Shown piece after piece: positions 25,850-34,811 of a DNA stretch of 64,000 bases. Position 1 is the first letter of the stretch. Each line of letters begins with the position of its first letter. The stretch is from Crateriforma spongiae. Its GTDB lineage: Bacteria > Planctomycetota > Planctomycetia > Pirellulales > Pirellulaceae. The notes under the pieces are model-generated. The model searched no databases. It saw only the letters and a list, made by a program, of their open reading frames with translations, and was not told the DNA's origin. The stretch covers positions 62,001 to 126,000 of the forward strand of contig NZ_JAAXMS010000001.1 of NCBI RefSeq assembly GCF_012290005.1, given 5' to 3'. The position numbers and the translations under genes are program-made.

Positions 25850-28222
25850 ATGCGAATACCGTCACAGTTGGACCAAGACGGCCTTTACCCCATGCCAGGA
25901 CGGCGATTTGCCGCGTCCGGAGGCCGGCCCGGGGGGGGGCAGTCTTGGCGAAAAGTCATTCGCTTGGCGATCGCACTGGCCCTCGTGCTGGTGGTCATGG
26001 GCCGAGCAGCGGATCCGAAATACTACCGCGTGTTCTTTCCCGAATCGCCGCAAAAGGTCGCCTTTGCTGCATCGGAACAGCCAGCCATTCGGCCCGATTC
26101 GCCTCAGCAATCACCGTCAGGCAATGCCGTCGACGAAGCAATCGCGGGACATGGCGACGCCGCGGAAGCCCCGATGGCAAAACCCGAACTTCTGGATTCC
26201 GGATCAGATCCCGTCGCGGAAACCGAGCCATCCAGCCGGGAATCGCTGAAAGGTGCCGGGAACGTATCGGATGAAGAATTGGCGCAGATGCTGGAACGCG
26301 TCGTCGACGGCGCAACCTGGCGTGGCGAAGACAACGAAGCGTTTCGGACGCTAAGGGCAATAGCCGATCGGGCATCGGCTGAGGATGCTGCGGAGATCGG
26401 TGTGTTGCCCCTTTTGCAGCAACCGGACCTATACCGTGGATCGAAGGTTCGCATTCGCGGAAAAGCCGTACGATGCGATGTTGTCGAAGACTACTTTCAA
26501 ATTTGGATCAAGCCGGCCGATGGGACGAACCGCCCTGCCCTGGCAATCGTCAACCATGTTCCCGGTTCGTTGCGGAAACTATCGGGCGGCACCTACACCA
26601 ATGGCCCCGAATTGGAAGTGATCGGGCGCTTTATCAAGCGTTTGGCCTATCGATCGGGGAAAGGTGCGGATGTCGTTCCGGTGGTCATCGGTCGGATTGA
26701 TCAGATTGAACGATCGGCCGTTCCGGATGCTCTGTCCGCTTCCAATGCTTCGACGCCTATTTCCGCGGGCACATGGATTTGGTTTGCCGCGGCGTCAGCG
26801 GCGGGTGTCTTGCTGGCGGCCGGCATCTTCTGGCACAGCCAGCGTCAGTCCCGGCGCATTCGCGAACAACGTCAATCCGGTCGTGACAGCAGCTTGCACC
26901 TGAGCGTTTGGGTGTTGTTTTGGTGTCTGGTGGCTTCAGGCGAGAACGTACTGGCGGATTCCGCGCTGGAACTGATCAGTGGTTTTGATTCGGCACGCAT
27001 GGAGAATGTCTTTCCCGTCGACGGTGAAGCGGTCGGGGAATTGGCGAAGCTCGTTTACCGACTGGATCGTCTGGACCCCACGTCGTTGGCCTCTCACGCG
27101 AATGCGGCTTCGCTTGACCAAGAACTCGGCTTGGGGGATGTGTCCGCTTTCCGAGGGAATGTGGATCAGATTCAGTCGATCCCGATCCCAGCGGATCTTC
27201 GGTCCTACTTGGAATTTCCCAAACTTTATCAGCTGATCATCCGGCCAACGGAATCACCGAAGGAAGCGTGGGCGGTGATCAGTTCGGCCGTTCCACCCGA
27301 TTTGCAGACCGGCGATGTTGTTTGGGGCGTCGGTGTCAGCGTGCTGGGAACCGCGGTCGACGACATGGTGGTGCCGATACGATGTGCCTTGGCGACCGGT
27401 GGCCTTTCATGGCAGCCGCAAGAGATTCGCTCGGTTGGTTGGCGATTGCTGGCCGATCAGGGGTTCGATCTGGGTTTGCTGGATGACATTCGGCGCGCGA
27501 ATCGGAAGCCGTTGCGGGCGGAAGATCAAAGGTCGTTCTACGCGATGATGGATGCATCCCGATACGTCACCGGCGACACGCCCACCCCCAAACGTGTGCC
27601 GATCGTTGACCTGTTGACCCAGCCGGAACGTCTGGCCGGTGACTACGTTCGAATCGACGCAGAATTGGTTCGCGTGACCAGAGTGCAGGTGGCAGCCGCG
27701 AGACAAGCGATCGGTGAGGTTTCCACAGCGTCGTACTATCAGCTGGACGCAATGGGAAATGTCGGTGACGTCGAAATTCAGATCGAAGCACCTGACGGCG
27801 GTGGTCCACCGCTGCGTTTGAAGAATCGCTTTCCGGTTTCCATCGTCGTCAACGAACTACCCGATTTCTTGAAAGTGGCGATGGCCGGCGATCCGGTCAC
27901 CGCGGCGGTTCGCCAACCGGCGGTGGTCGATGGCTTCTATTACCGTCTGTGGAGCTATGAATCGGATCTTTCGCAGCGGGCACAGGGATCGTCGAACCAG
28001 TTAAGTCCCCTGATCATCGCGACATCGATCGATTCACGTTTGGTTCCCGAAGGTGATCCGATCGGTGTCGGGAGAATCGGATGGTTGGTCACCGGAGCCA
28101 TCTTGCTGGGGGCGGTCGCGATCATCGTCTGGAACATGATGAATCGACGACGCGATCGAGTCGCAGGGCTGTCACGGCCCGAGCCCGAATTTGACCTGAA
28201 CCGGCTGAATCCGGAAGACTAG
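25850..28222 (+). CDS. Internally duplicated membrane protein of unknown function
   Basis: I do not recognise this 790-aa protein as a named family. It has four hydrophobic segments, at about 36-52, 306-328, 350-368 and 743-765. Each half has the same plan: a signal or anchor segment, a long soluble region, a beta-rich OB-like segment, and a C-terminal membrane helix followed by basic residues. The OB-like segments are LLQQPDLYRGSKVRIRGKAV near 186 and LLTQPERLAGDYVRIDAELV near 587. The third hydrophobic segment ends like a signal-peptidase site (ASGENVLADS), as if two exported proteins had been fused. The ATG is at 25850, and a run of nine G (25931-25939) encodes three glycines just before the first membrane segment. 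Its stop codon shares CTAG with the convergent gene's stop. Confidence 0.72.
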   Translation: MRIPSQLDQDGLYPMPGRRFAASGGRPGGGQSWRKVIRLAIALALVLVVMGRAADPKYYRVFFPESPQKVAFAASEQPAIRPDSPQQSPSGNAVDEAIAGHGDAAEAPMAKPELLDSGSDPVAETEPSSRESLKGAGNVSDEELAQMLERVVDGATWRGEDNEAFRTLRAIADRASAEDAAEIGVLPLLQQPDLYRGSKVRIRGKAVRCDVVEDYFQIWIKPADGTNRPALAIVNHVPGSLRKLSGGTYTNGPELEVIGRFIKRLAYRSGKGADVVPVVIGRIDQIERSAVPDALSASNASTPISAGTWIWFAAASAAGVLLAAGIFWHSQRQSRRIREQRQSGRDSSLHLSVWVLFWCLVASGENVLADSALELISGFDSARMENVFPVDGEAVGELAKLVYRLDRLDPTSLASHANAASLDQELGLGDVSAFRGNVDQIQSIPIPADLRSYLEFPKLYQLIIRPTESPKEAWAVISSAVPPDLQTGDVVWGVGVSVLGTAVDDMVVPIRCALATGGLSWQPQEIRSVGWRLLADQGFDLGLLDDIRRANRKPLRAEDQRSFYAMMDASRYVTGDTPTPKRVPIVDLLTQPERLAGDYVRIDAELVRVTRVQVAAARQAIGEVSTASYYQLDAMGNVGDVEIQIEAPDGGGPPLRLKNRFPVSIVVNELPDFLKVAMAGDPVTAAVRQPAVVDGFYYRLWSYESDLSQRAQGSSNQLSPLIIATSIDSRLVPEGDPIGVGRIGWLVTGAILLGAVAIIVWNMMNRRRDRVAGLSRPEPEFDLNRLNPED

Positions 28223-29715
28223 CAGAGATAGTCCTGGCGTAGTTGCTGCAGGAAACTGAGCAGGGGCCTCGGTTTTCCACCGACGTCCAGCAATCCACTG
28301 TGGCTGTTGACGTGTGGTTCGGCATCGGACCAGCCGTCCCAGACGATTGCGTGCACGCAGTGTTTAGCCAGCAGTGCCTTCAACAATGGAACTGCGATCT
28401 CGGATTGCTGGGTGCCGCCATCGGTCCCCGACGCGGCGGGAAGGTTTGTATCACTTGGGGCCGTCGCGTTGGGGTCGATTCCGCTGCCGCCCGGTACGCC
28501 CATGTGCACCATCAACGGCAACCCGAGGGTCGACCACCGGTCAATCATTAGGCTGAAATCGACAACCGAACGTGGGTCGGTGTGGTCGTCGCGATAGTGG
28601 TACCGCAGATCCAATCCCAGTCCGGCCATTCCCAAACCGCTGCGGGCCAAAGCATCCGCAAAGTGCAGCGGTGAAATTCCGTTGCGTTCGCGTGAAAGAT
28701 ACTCTCCAAACGGCTGGTCGAAACTCATGATCGCCGGTGTGCCGGGATCCAAGCGACGGACCGTCTGCAGAATGCCGACGGCGATCCGCATCGCCTGTTC
28801 GTCGTCCAAACGGATCGGGCCTTGGGTGTTCAGCCCACTGGCACAATTCCAAAGATGAACCTTGCCCTTGAGTTCCTTCACCGTCTGCTCGGCGAACTGG
28901 ATGATCGCGGTCAGCAAGGTTTCAAAGTTGTCTTCCAGCACGTACAGCCAGTGCGGCATCAAGCGGGTTCGAAAGTCGATCAGGGGACCACCGACCACTC
29001 GCAAGCCGTTTTCAATGCACCAGTCGATACTTTGCCTGGCCGCATCAAAATCGTAGCGGCCGTGGTCGTTTTCGATGTCGCCCCAATTCAACCGCACCAT
29101 CGCGGCATTGAACGTCTGCTTGAACGCATCACGTGACGTTTCCGATGTAGGACCGGGGGGCAGGACCGATGCGGCGACCATCGTTCCGATCCGCGGTTCC
29201 TGGCGTTTGCGAAACGCGATCGATTGCGTGGTGTAGCTGTCGCCCAGACGGTCGATAGCTCGCTCGAAAAACTCGATCGCTTCCAAAGCGGCTTCGGGCG
29301 GGGAGCCCTTGCGGTCACGGTCACGCACCGAATCCAGGAAACGCTGAACGCCTTGGCGGACCAGTTGGTCGAACTGTTTGTCCAGGGTCAGGCCCGCGCG
29401 TCGCCAGATGTCCGCTTGGTTTTGAGCACGGTAACAACAACCGCGGGCCAATTCGACGAACAGTGAATACGGTTCCTGTGACTCGCGTAAGCTACAGGTG
29501 CTAAGCGTGCGGGGCCCTAAATCGCCGACCGGACAGACCAGATGCAATTTGCCGGAGGAATGGATCGCACGGCTGAGCGTCAGACGCGGCGCTTGATACT
29601 TCACCTGGCACTGCCAGGGAATTCCCTCGATGCCACATATGTACGCTTCTGACCAGCGTGTTTGGTCAAATAGTGATTGCGCCGAAGATGGGACTTCGAA
29701 GTGAATTTGCCCCAT
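28219..29715 (-). CDS. GH10 xylanase-like protein lacking both catalytic glutamates
   Basis: The C-terminal two-thirds resemble a GH10 endo-beta-1,4-xylanase barrel: FNAAMVRLNWGDIENDHGRY, DAARQSIDWCIENGLRVVGG, then the later strands with LPLMVHMGVPGG and AIVWDGWSD near the end. The N-terminal 180 residues are helical and less typical. At the acid/base position, where GH10 has WxxxNE, the protein reads WNCASG, and at the nucleophile position, where GH10 has ITE, it reads VHM. Both catalytic glutamates are therefore absent and the enzyme is probably inactive as a classical xylanase. No signal peptide is obvious. I chose the ATG at 29715; a TTG at 29733 is possible. The stop codon overlaps that of the convergent gene through a shared CTAG. 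Confidence 0.7.
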   Translation of the reverse strand: MGQIHFEVPSSAQSLFDQTRWSEAYICGIEGIPWQCQVKYQAPRLTLSRAIHSSGKLHLVCPVGDLGPRTLSTCSLRESQEPYSLFVELARGCCYRAQNQADIWRRAGLTLDKQFDQLVRQGVQRFLDSVRDRDRKGSPPEAALEAIEFFERAIDRLGDSYTTQSIAFRKRQEPRIGTMVAASVLPPGPTSETSRDAFKQTFNAAMVRLNWGDIENDHGRYDFDAARQSIDWCIENGLRVVGGPLIDFRTRLMPHWLYVLEDNFETLLTAIIQFAEQTVKELKGKVHLWNCASGLNTQGPIRLDDEQAMRIAVGILQTVRRLDPGTPAIMSFDQPFGEYLSRERNGISPLHFADALARSGLGMAGLGLDLRYHYRDDHTDPRSVVDFSLMIDRWSTLGLPLMVHMGVPGGSGIDPNATAPSDTNLPAASGTDGGTQQSEIAVPLLKALLAKHCVHAIVWDGWSDAEPHVNSHSGLLDVGGKPRPLLSFLQQLRQDYLC

Positions 29716-29859
29716 GGGCCAATGACCAACCAACCGACGGATACGAACTAGGCGAATTTTAGGGAAACCGACTCTGTCCCCAATCCGACCGGACGTGTCG
29801 GATTGCCGAGGGCGGGTTATCTTAGCCGCCTCACTTTGAACCTGCGAGACAGCCTGACG

Positions 29860-30795
29860 ATGAATCCCGAATCCGAAAACCCGTCCGCCCAGATTCCCGC
29901 AAACTCTTCGGATCTTTATCAGTTCGACGGCAATGGGGCACTTCTGTCAACGGCTTTGCCGCTCCCCCGCCGCAGCGGTAAGGTTCGCGATGTTTACGAT
30001 CTGGGCAGCCATCTGTTGATCGTCAGTACCGATCGAATCAGCGCGTTTGACTACATTCTGCCCAATGGCATTCCAGGCAAAGGCGAATTGCTGACCCGGA
30101 TGAGCGGGTTTTGGTTCGATTCATTGGACGTCCCCCACCACCTGATCTCACTGGATGTTCCGGAAGACCTGGCGAACCAGTTTGATGTGACGCCGCTGGC
30201 CGGCCGAATCATGTTGACCGCCAAAGCCGACGTGGTGCCCTTTGAATGCGTCGTTCGTGGGTACCTGGAGGGCAGCGGGTGGCGTGAATATCAGGCCGGC
30301 GGTTCGGTCTGTAGCGTCGAATTGCCGGCGGGCCTTCGGCAATGTGATCGGTTGCCCCAGCCGATTTTTACTCCGGCGACCAAAGCCGACGAAGGTCACG
30401 ACGAAAACGTGTCGTTCGACGTCATGGCGGCGGCACTGGGGGCCGAGCGTGCGAGCCATCTTCGCGGCCTCAGTCTGCAGGTCTTCAGCCGCGCCAGCCA
30501 GATCGCGGAAGACAAAGGCATCATCGTCGCGGACACCAAGTTCGAATTCGGTGTCGTCGATGGCGATCGGGTCATCTTGATCGACGAAGTGTTGACGCCC
30601 GACAGTTCGCGGTTCTGGTCGGCCGATGTTTATCAGCCCGGTCATTCGCAACCGTCGTTTGATAAGCAATTCGTTCGTGAATACTTGTCGCAATGCGGTT
30701 GGGACAAAAACAGTCCGCCGCCGGTGCTGCCCGCGGAAATTGTCGAAAAGACAGCCGAGAAGTATGCCGAAGCGTATCGTCGACTGGCATCGTGA
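29860..30795 (+). CDS. purC: Phosphoribosylaminoimidazole-succinocarboxamide synthase (SAICAR synthase)
   Basis: PurC joins CAIR and aspartate using ATP in the purine pathway. Recognisable motifs are RRSGKVRDVYDLG (about 37-49), IVSTDRISAFDYILPNGIPG (about 54-73), VVRGYLEGSGWREYQ (about 130-144), FTPATKADEGHDENVSF (about 169-185), and IVADTKFEFG with LIDEVLTPDSSRFW (about 225-260). The 311-aa length from the ATG at 29860 fits the fungal/planctomycete-type longer PurC. A TTG at 29803 would add 19 residues that are not conserved-looking. It stands alone on the plus strand and is convergent with the next gene. Confidence 0.96.
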   Translation: MNPESENPSAQIPANSSDLYQFDGNGALLSTALPLPRRSGKVRDVYDLGSHLLIVSTDRISAFDYILPNGIPGKGELLTRMSGFWFDSLDVPHHLISLDVPEDLANQFDVTPLAGRIMLTAKADVVPFECVVRGYLEGSGWREYQAGGSVCSVELPAGLRQCDRLPQPIFTPATKADEGHDENVSFDVMAAALGAERASHLRGLSLQVFSRASQIAEDKGIIVADTKFEFGVVDGDRVILIDEVLTPDSSRFWSADVYQPGHSQPSFDKQFVREYLSQCGWDKNSPPPVLPAEIVEKTAEKYAEAYRRLAS

Positions 30796-30859
30796 TGGCG
30801 AAGCGGTCGCGGTGATTCGGCGATGGGCTTTCTTCGCGCGGACGATACGGACGACCGCC

Positions 30860-31804
30860 TCAGGGCAATTCGTCCAGCGTTGGCGGTTCGGGCCGATGCT
30901 TTTCGTAAAACTTCGTGATGTCCAAACTGGCCCGACGTTCTTCTTCCATCAACTGAATGCGTGATTCCAAACGCTCGATACGTCGAGCCATTTGCGGAAT
31001 CAGATCGATCGTTTCGTCGATCGGTTTGGGGCGCGGGACTTCCGGGTATCCCAGATGCCGATGCATGGCGGAAAACAGATAGACCGGATCTTTACGGCGG
31101 TTTGCCAATGCAATGCGGCCTTCCTTCTGGCCGAACAGGAACGGCCCCTTTCCGTCCAGCGGTAAGCCTTTTTCCTGCAATTGCGATTTGTAATACGTGC
31201 TGGCCAAATAAAGCAGATCGGCGAAATCAACCAGTCCGATTTGAGCCCGAAGATCCAAGATCCATTTGGCAAACGGCCGTGAATAGATCGGGTCACCGCT
31301 CATCGCCGTCAGCCCGCGGTCATAGTTCAGCCGATTTCGACACAACACTTCGAACTGGAAGAAGAAGGCCGCTTGGGATTCCGCCGGCGGATCATCGGTG
31401 ACGTCATAGCCGGTCGGGCGTGCCGGTTGGTCGTCATTGCCACCGCGAGTCGGGGCACCGATTCGTGAACGAAATTCCGCGTCACCTTGCAGGACCAGCA
31501 ATGCGGATCCGATGCTGAAACGTCCCGTGTCCTTTTCCGATTCGCTGATCAGATAAGTTTGAAACGGGGTGAAGTAGTGTCCCAATCGGCTCATCGCCGG
31601 TGACATCAAACCGCTGTGTTTCAGTTCGGTCAGCAGAAACGAAATGGCCAACGGCAAATTCGTCGTCGACAACAATTCGTGCCGAGTCTGTTCCAGCAGT
31701 TCCTGCATCGGGACTTGCTTGGCGATGCGTTCGCCCAGCAATTGAAACAGAAAGGCCTGTTCGACGTATTCGGTGCGGTCAAGTTTGGGGCTGGGTGACA
31801 ACAA
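30860..31804 (-). CDS. Conserved hypothetical protein downstream of fabF
   Basis: I do not recognise a family. The 314-aa protein is soluble, mostly helical, with an aromatic-rich centre (AAFFFQFEVLCRNRLNY and LLYLASTYYKSQLQEKG) and a C-terminal coiled-coil-like helix (MARRIERLESRIQLMEEERR). The frame starts at a TTG (31804), 42 bp after the fabF stop on the same strand, so it is probably the last gene of the rpmF-fab operon. The next in-frame ATG would remove about 32 residues. No membrane segment or catalytic signature is visible. Confidence 0.7.
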   Translation of the reverse strand: MLSPSPKLDRTEYVEQAFLFQLLGERIAKQVPMQELLEQTRHELLSTTNLPLAISFLLTELKHSGLMSPAMSRLGHYFTPFQTYLISESEKDTGRFSIGSALLVLQGDAEFRSRIGAPTRGGNDDQPARPTGYDVTDDPPAESQAAFFFQFEVLCRNRLNYDRGLTAMSGDPIYSRPFAKWILDLRAQIGLVDFADLLYLASTYYKSQLQEKGLPLDGKGPFLFGQKEGRIALANRRKDPVYLFSAMHRHLGYPEVPRPKPIDETIDLIPQMARRIERLESRIQLMEEERRASLDITKFYEKHRPEPPTLDELP

Positions 31805-31846
31805 ATGGCGAATCGTCGACGTGGGGAATCGGGCTCAGTTCGCGGA

Positions 31847-33103
31847 TCAAGCGTCGTCGTACTTGCCCACGACGATGCAGGCGTTGTGGCCGCCGAATCC
31901 GAAACTGTTGCTCATCGCAATTTTGACATCAACATTGCGTTTCGTGTTCGCACAGTAGTCCAGGTCACACTCCGGATCCGGGTTCTGCAGATTGATCGTC
32001 GGGGAGATCGTGGACGTTTGCAACGTCTTGCACAAAATGACCGCTTCGATCCCACCGCTGGCGCCCAGCGAATGGCCCAGAGCGCTCTTGGTGCTGCTGA
32101 CGACCAGGTTGTCGGCGTGCGATCCGAAGACCCGGCGGATCGCCCGGGTTTCGGCTTTATCGCCCAGCGGCGTGCTGGTTCCGTGGGCGTTGATGTAATC
32201 GATCGATTCCAGCGGCAAACCGGTGTCGGTGATGGCCGCATTCATGGCCGCCGCGGCACCGGTTCCCTCCGGATCCGGGGCGGTGATATGGCCGGCGTCG
32301 CTGGTCGTGCCGTAACCCAGCACTTCGCCGTAGATCTTCGCCCCACGATCAAGGGCGTGCTGCAGTTCTTCGAAAATCAACAGGCCCGCACCTTCGCCCA
32401 AGACGAATCCGTCGCGATCGGCGTCGAAGGGCCGGCTGGCTTCGGTGGGGGCTTCGTTCCGGGTCGAAAGCGCCTTCATGTTTTGGAATGCGGCCAAGCC
32501 CATGCCGGTGATCGCTGCTTCACTGCCGCCGGTGACGACGACGTCCGTTTCACCCAGGCGAATGCTGCGCAGGGCATCACCCATCGCGTTGGTGGCGCTG
32601 GCACAGGCGGTGGCCACCGCGTAATTGGGACCGGTCAGGCCGTAGGTGATGGAAATATTTCCGCCGGCGGCGTTCAGCATCATCTTCGGGACGGTGAAGG
32701 GGCTGACGCGATCCGGGCCCTTGGTCAGCATGCGGCCGATTTGCATTTCGATTTCGCCCAGGCCGCCGATGCCGCTGCCCAGGATCACACCGCAACGTGA
32801 GCGATCCATGCTGGTGAAATCGATGCCGCTGTCGGCGACCGCTTGTCCGCATGCATGGACGGCGAACTGGGTGAATCGGTCCAGCCGCTTGGCTTCTTTG
32901 GGTTCGACGTATTCGGTCACGTCGAAATTCGGAATGTCCCCGCCGAAGTGGATTTTGTATCGCGACGTGTCCATGGTGGTCAGTTCATGGATGCCGCTTT
33001 GACCGGCGGTCAATTGATCCCAAAACGTCGGAACGTCTAATGCGATTGGCGAAACAACACCGAGACCGGTGACGACAACACGACGTGACTTCGAATCGGG
33101 CAT
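31847..33103 (-). CDS. fabF: 3-oxoacyl-[acyl-carrier-protein] synthase II
   Basis: FabF elongates fatty acids by condensing malonyl-ACP with acyl-ACP. The 418-aa protein has the complete catalytic triad: the nucleophilic cysteine in ATACASATNAMGDA (about 164-177), His in INAHGTSTPLGD, and His in SSTKSALGHSLGASG, plus the C-terminal SNSFGFGGHN. Length is normal for the family. It follows acpP after an unusual 355-bp gap in the rpmF-fabD-fabG-acpP-fabF cluster, so it may have its own promoter. Confidence 0.96.
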   Translation of the reverse strand: MPDSKSRRVVVTGLGVVSPIALDVPTFWDQLTAGQSGIHELTTMDTSRYKIHFGGDIPNFDVTEYVEPKEAKRLDRFTQFAVHACGQAVADSGIDFTSMDRSRCGVILGSGIGGLGEIEMQIGRMLTKGPDRVSPFTVPKMMLNAAGGNISITYGLTGPNYAVATACASATNAMGDALRSIRLGETDVVVTGGSEAAITGMGLAAFQNMKALSTRNEAPTEASRPFDADRDGFVLGEGAGLLIFEELQHALDRGAKIYGEVLGYGTTSDAGHITAPDPEGTGAAAAMNAAITDTGLPLESIDYINAHGTSTPLGDKAETRAIRRVFGSHADNLVVSSTKSALGHSLGASGGIEAVILCKTLQTSTISPTINLQNPDPECDLDYCANTKRNVDVKIAMSNSFGFGGHNACIVVGKYDDA

Positions 33104-33276
33104 GATAATGGTGCTGTGGATGCCAAGCGGGGCGTGATGTGTTCCGCGTGTCTTGCCCGTCCCCGCTGGCGATTGCGACAGGCGGGCCAGATCAGCGGCC
33201 CGAGATGGCGTGGGGATCCGGCCGTGACGGGCATCATTTCGGATCGGGAAAAGAAATGTCGAACTTTGGTGGCACG

Positions 33277-33298
33277 GGCGGCGTTAAAAATTGCCGCC
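33277..33298 (-). other. Inverted repeat in the acpP-fabF gap
   Basis: GGCGGC at 33277-33282 pairs with GCCGCC at 33293-33298 across a 10-nt A+T-rich loop. No T-run follows on the minus strand, so it is not a classical intrinsic terminator. It could be a processing site or a 5' leader hairpin of fabF. Confidence 0.3.
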
Positions 33299-33434
33299 GA
33301 TTCAAATGAATCAACCACGTGTGTCCGGTTTTGGGGCACGTGACGGTTTCGAATGCAAAGGAACTTTTTCTAGTCGCTGACCCATCGAGCGATGGCGACC
33401 GTAGATTCCGAAGATTCGAAACCGTGCCTTGGAT

Positions 33435-33453
33435 GGACCGCAAAACGCGGTCC
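33435..33453 (-). terminator. Hairpin just after acpP
   Basis: GGACCGC (33435-33441) and GCGGTCC (33447-33453) form a perfect 7-bp stem with a 5-nt loop, starting 5 nt after the acpP stop on the minus strand. The following bases are not a T-run, so it may attenuate or protect the very abundant acpP message more than fully terminate. Confidence 0.4.
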
Positions 33454-33458
33454 GGCGA

Positions 33459-33704
33459 TCAGGCGTCTTCGCCCTTGGCGGATTCGATGAAGTCGACCGC
33501 TTCGCCGACCTTTTGAATCTTCTCTGCCGATTCGTCGGGAATGCTGATATCGAATTCTTCTTCCAACTCCATCACCAATTCGACGGTGTCCAGAGAGTCG
33601 GCGCCCAGATCGTTCACGAACGAGGTTTCGCGAGTGATCTTTTCTTTATCAACGCCGAGTTGTTCCGCGACGATGTCAACGACGCGTTCTTCAATACTAG
33701 CCAT
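33459..33704 (-). CDS. acpP: Acyl carrier protein
   Basis: This 81-aa acidic protein carries fatty acyl chains on 4'-phosphopantetheine. The attachment serine is in [19 protein letters not shown] (Ser at about 37), the hallmark of ACP. It lies between fabG and fabF, as in most bacteria. A 246-bp leader separates it from fabG, consistent with a separate strong promoter, and a hairpin follows its stop. Confidence 0.97.
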   Translation of the reverse strand: MASIEERVVDIVAEQLGVDKEKITRETSFVNDLGADSLDTVELVMELEEEFDISIPDESAEKIQKVGEAVDFIESAKGEDA

Positions 33705-33950
33705 GGGCTGGGTTCCAAAAATTTTCGTTTATCAGGTTGGGACGGGGGGCTGTCACAGCCGATCGAATCGCAACGACTGGTTGACGGCTCATGGATTCAA
33801 GGAGCCCAAGACTTCGCTTCGAATGCGCTTTCGACCCGTCGGCGTGGCAGGAAAGATAGGTGAAAGATTAGAAATCCGTCAAGAACGGGAAACTGGATCA
33901 AAACGTGCACCGCAGCGGGCCACCCGTCGGGGGCCCCGGTGCGGCTTGGG

Positions 33951-34709
33951 TTATTGGATCAGGCCGCCATCGACGACCAGCGTCTGTCCGGTCACGTAGC
34001 CGGCGTCCGCCGAGGCCAAAAACAGGACGGCGGCGGCAACATCTTCGGGTTTGCCCAGGCGTTTGGCGGGGATCCGTTTGGTGACTTCGCCCAGCACGAC
34101 GTCGCCCAATTCGGCGGTCATGTCGGATTCGATAAAGCCGGGGGCGACGCAGTTGCAGGTCACGCCACGGCTGGCCAATTCCTTACTGATCGTTCGCGTC
34201 ATGCCGATCATCCCCGCCTTGCTGGCGGAATAATTGGCTTGCCCGGCGTTGCCGATCAGACCCGAAACGCTGGCCATGTTGATGATTCGGCCGTACTTGC
34301 TGCGACGCATCAGGCCGGCCGCGGCGCGACAGCATACGAAGCAACTGGTCAGATTCGTGTCGATGACCGAATCCCATTCTTCGTCGCTCATGCCCCGCAT
34401 CAATTTGTCGCGAGTGATGCCGGCGTTGTTGACCAGAATGTCCAGACGTCCGTGCGTCTTGTGGACCGACGCGATCGCGTCGGCGGCTGCTTGGCGATCG
34501 GTGACGTCACAGGCGACCGCTTCGGCTTTGCCGCCGGCAGCTTCGATTTCGCCGACCGTCGCAGCCAGCTTTTCAGCGTTGCGGGCCATGCAAACGACCG
34601 TCGCACCGTTGGCACCCAATGCGACGGCGACGGCTTTGCCCAGGCCCTGGGAGGCACCGGTGACGATGGCCACTTGGCCGGAAAGATCGATTTGGATGGG
34701 TTTGTTCAT
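33951..34709 (-). CDS. fabG: 3-oxoacyl-[acyl-carrier-protein] reductase
   Basis: This is a short-chain dehydrogenase/reductase of 252 aa that reduces 3-oxoacyl-ACP with NADPH. It has the cofactor motif VTGASQGLGKAVA (about 16-28), NNAGITRD, the catalytic Ser in MASVSGLIGNAGQ, and Tyr and Lys in YSASKAGMIG, and ends with TGQTLVVDGGL. Its place between fabD and acpP supports FabG over other SDR enzymes. Confidence 0.95.
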   Translation of the reverse strand: MNKPIQIDLSGQVAIVTGASQGLGKAVAVALGANGATVVCMARNAEKLAATVGEIEAAGGKAEAVACDVTDRQAAADAIASVHKTHGRLDILVNNAGITRDKLMRGMSDEEWDSVIDTNLTSCFVCCRAAAGLMRRSKYGRIINMASVSGLIGNAGQANYSASKAGMIGMTRTISKELASRGVTCNCVAPGFIESDMTAELGDVVLGEVTKRIPAKRLGKPEDVAAAVLFLASADAGYVTGQTLVVDGGLIQ

Positions 34710-34811
34710 GGGGTTCCCGGTTTCGGTGTGACGCCCGAAGTCGTTTCGGGGCGACAGGGCAAAAAGGGGGCGTTGAAAAAGTGGCTGGCTTTGACGGAGG
34801 CGGCGTGATCG

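Larger units (their letters stand above)
33104..33458. other. 355-bp gap between acpP and fabF
   Basis: The gap is long for an operon of this kind. It contains two inverted repeats, one right after the acpP stop (33435-33453) and one at 33277-33298 (GGCGGC, 10-nt A+T-rich loop, GCCGCC). I see no gene with family features. It probably holds a partial terminator for acpP and a promoter for fabF. Confidence 0.4.

Noticed and set aside
31805-32800. 331-aa plus-strand open frame opposite fabF
   Set aside because: FabF on the minus strand has a complete catalytic triad over the same bases; the opposite frame is a composition artefact.
33939-34808. 289-aa plus-strand open frame opposite fabG
   Set aside because: FabG motifs cover this stretch on the minus strand. 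The opposite frame has no recognisable feature.
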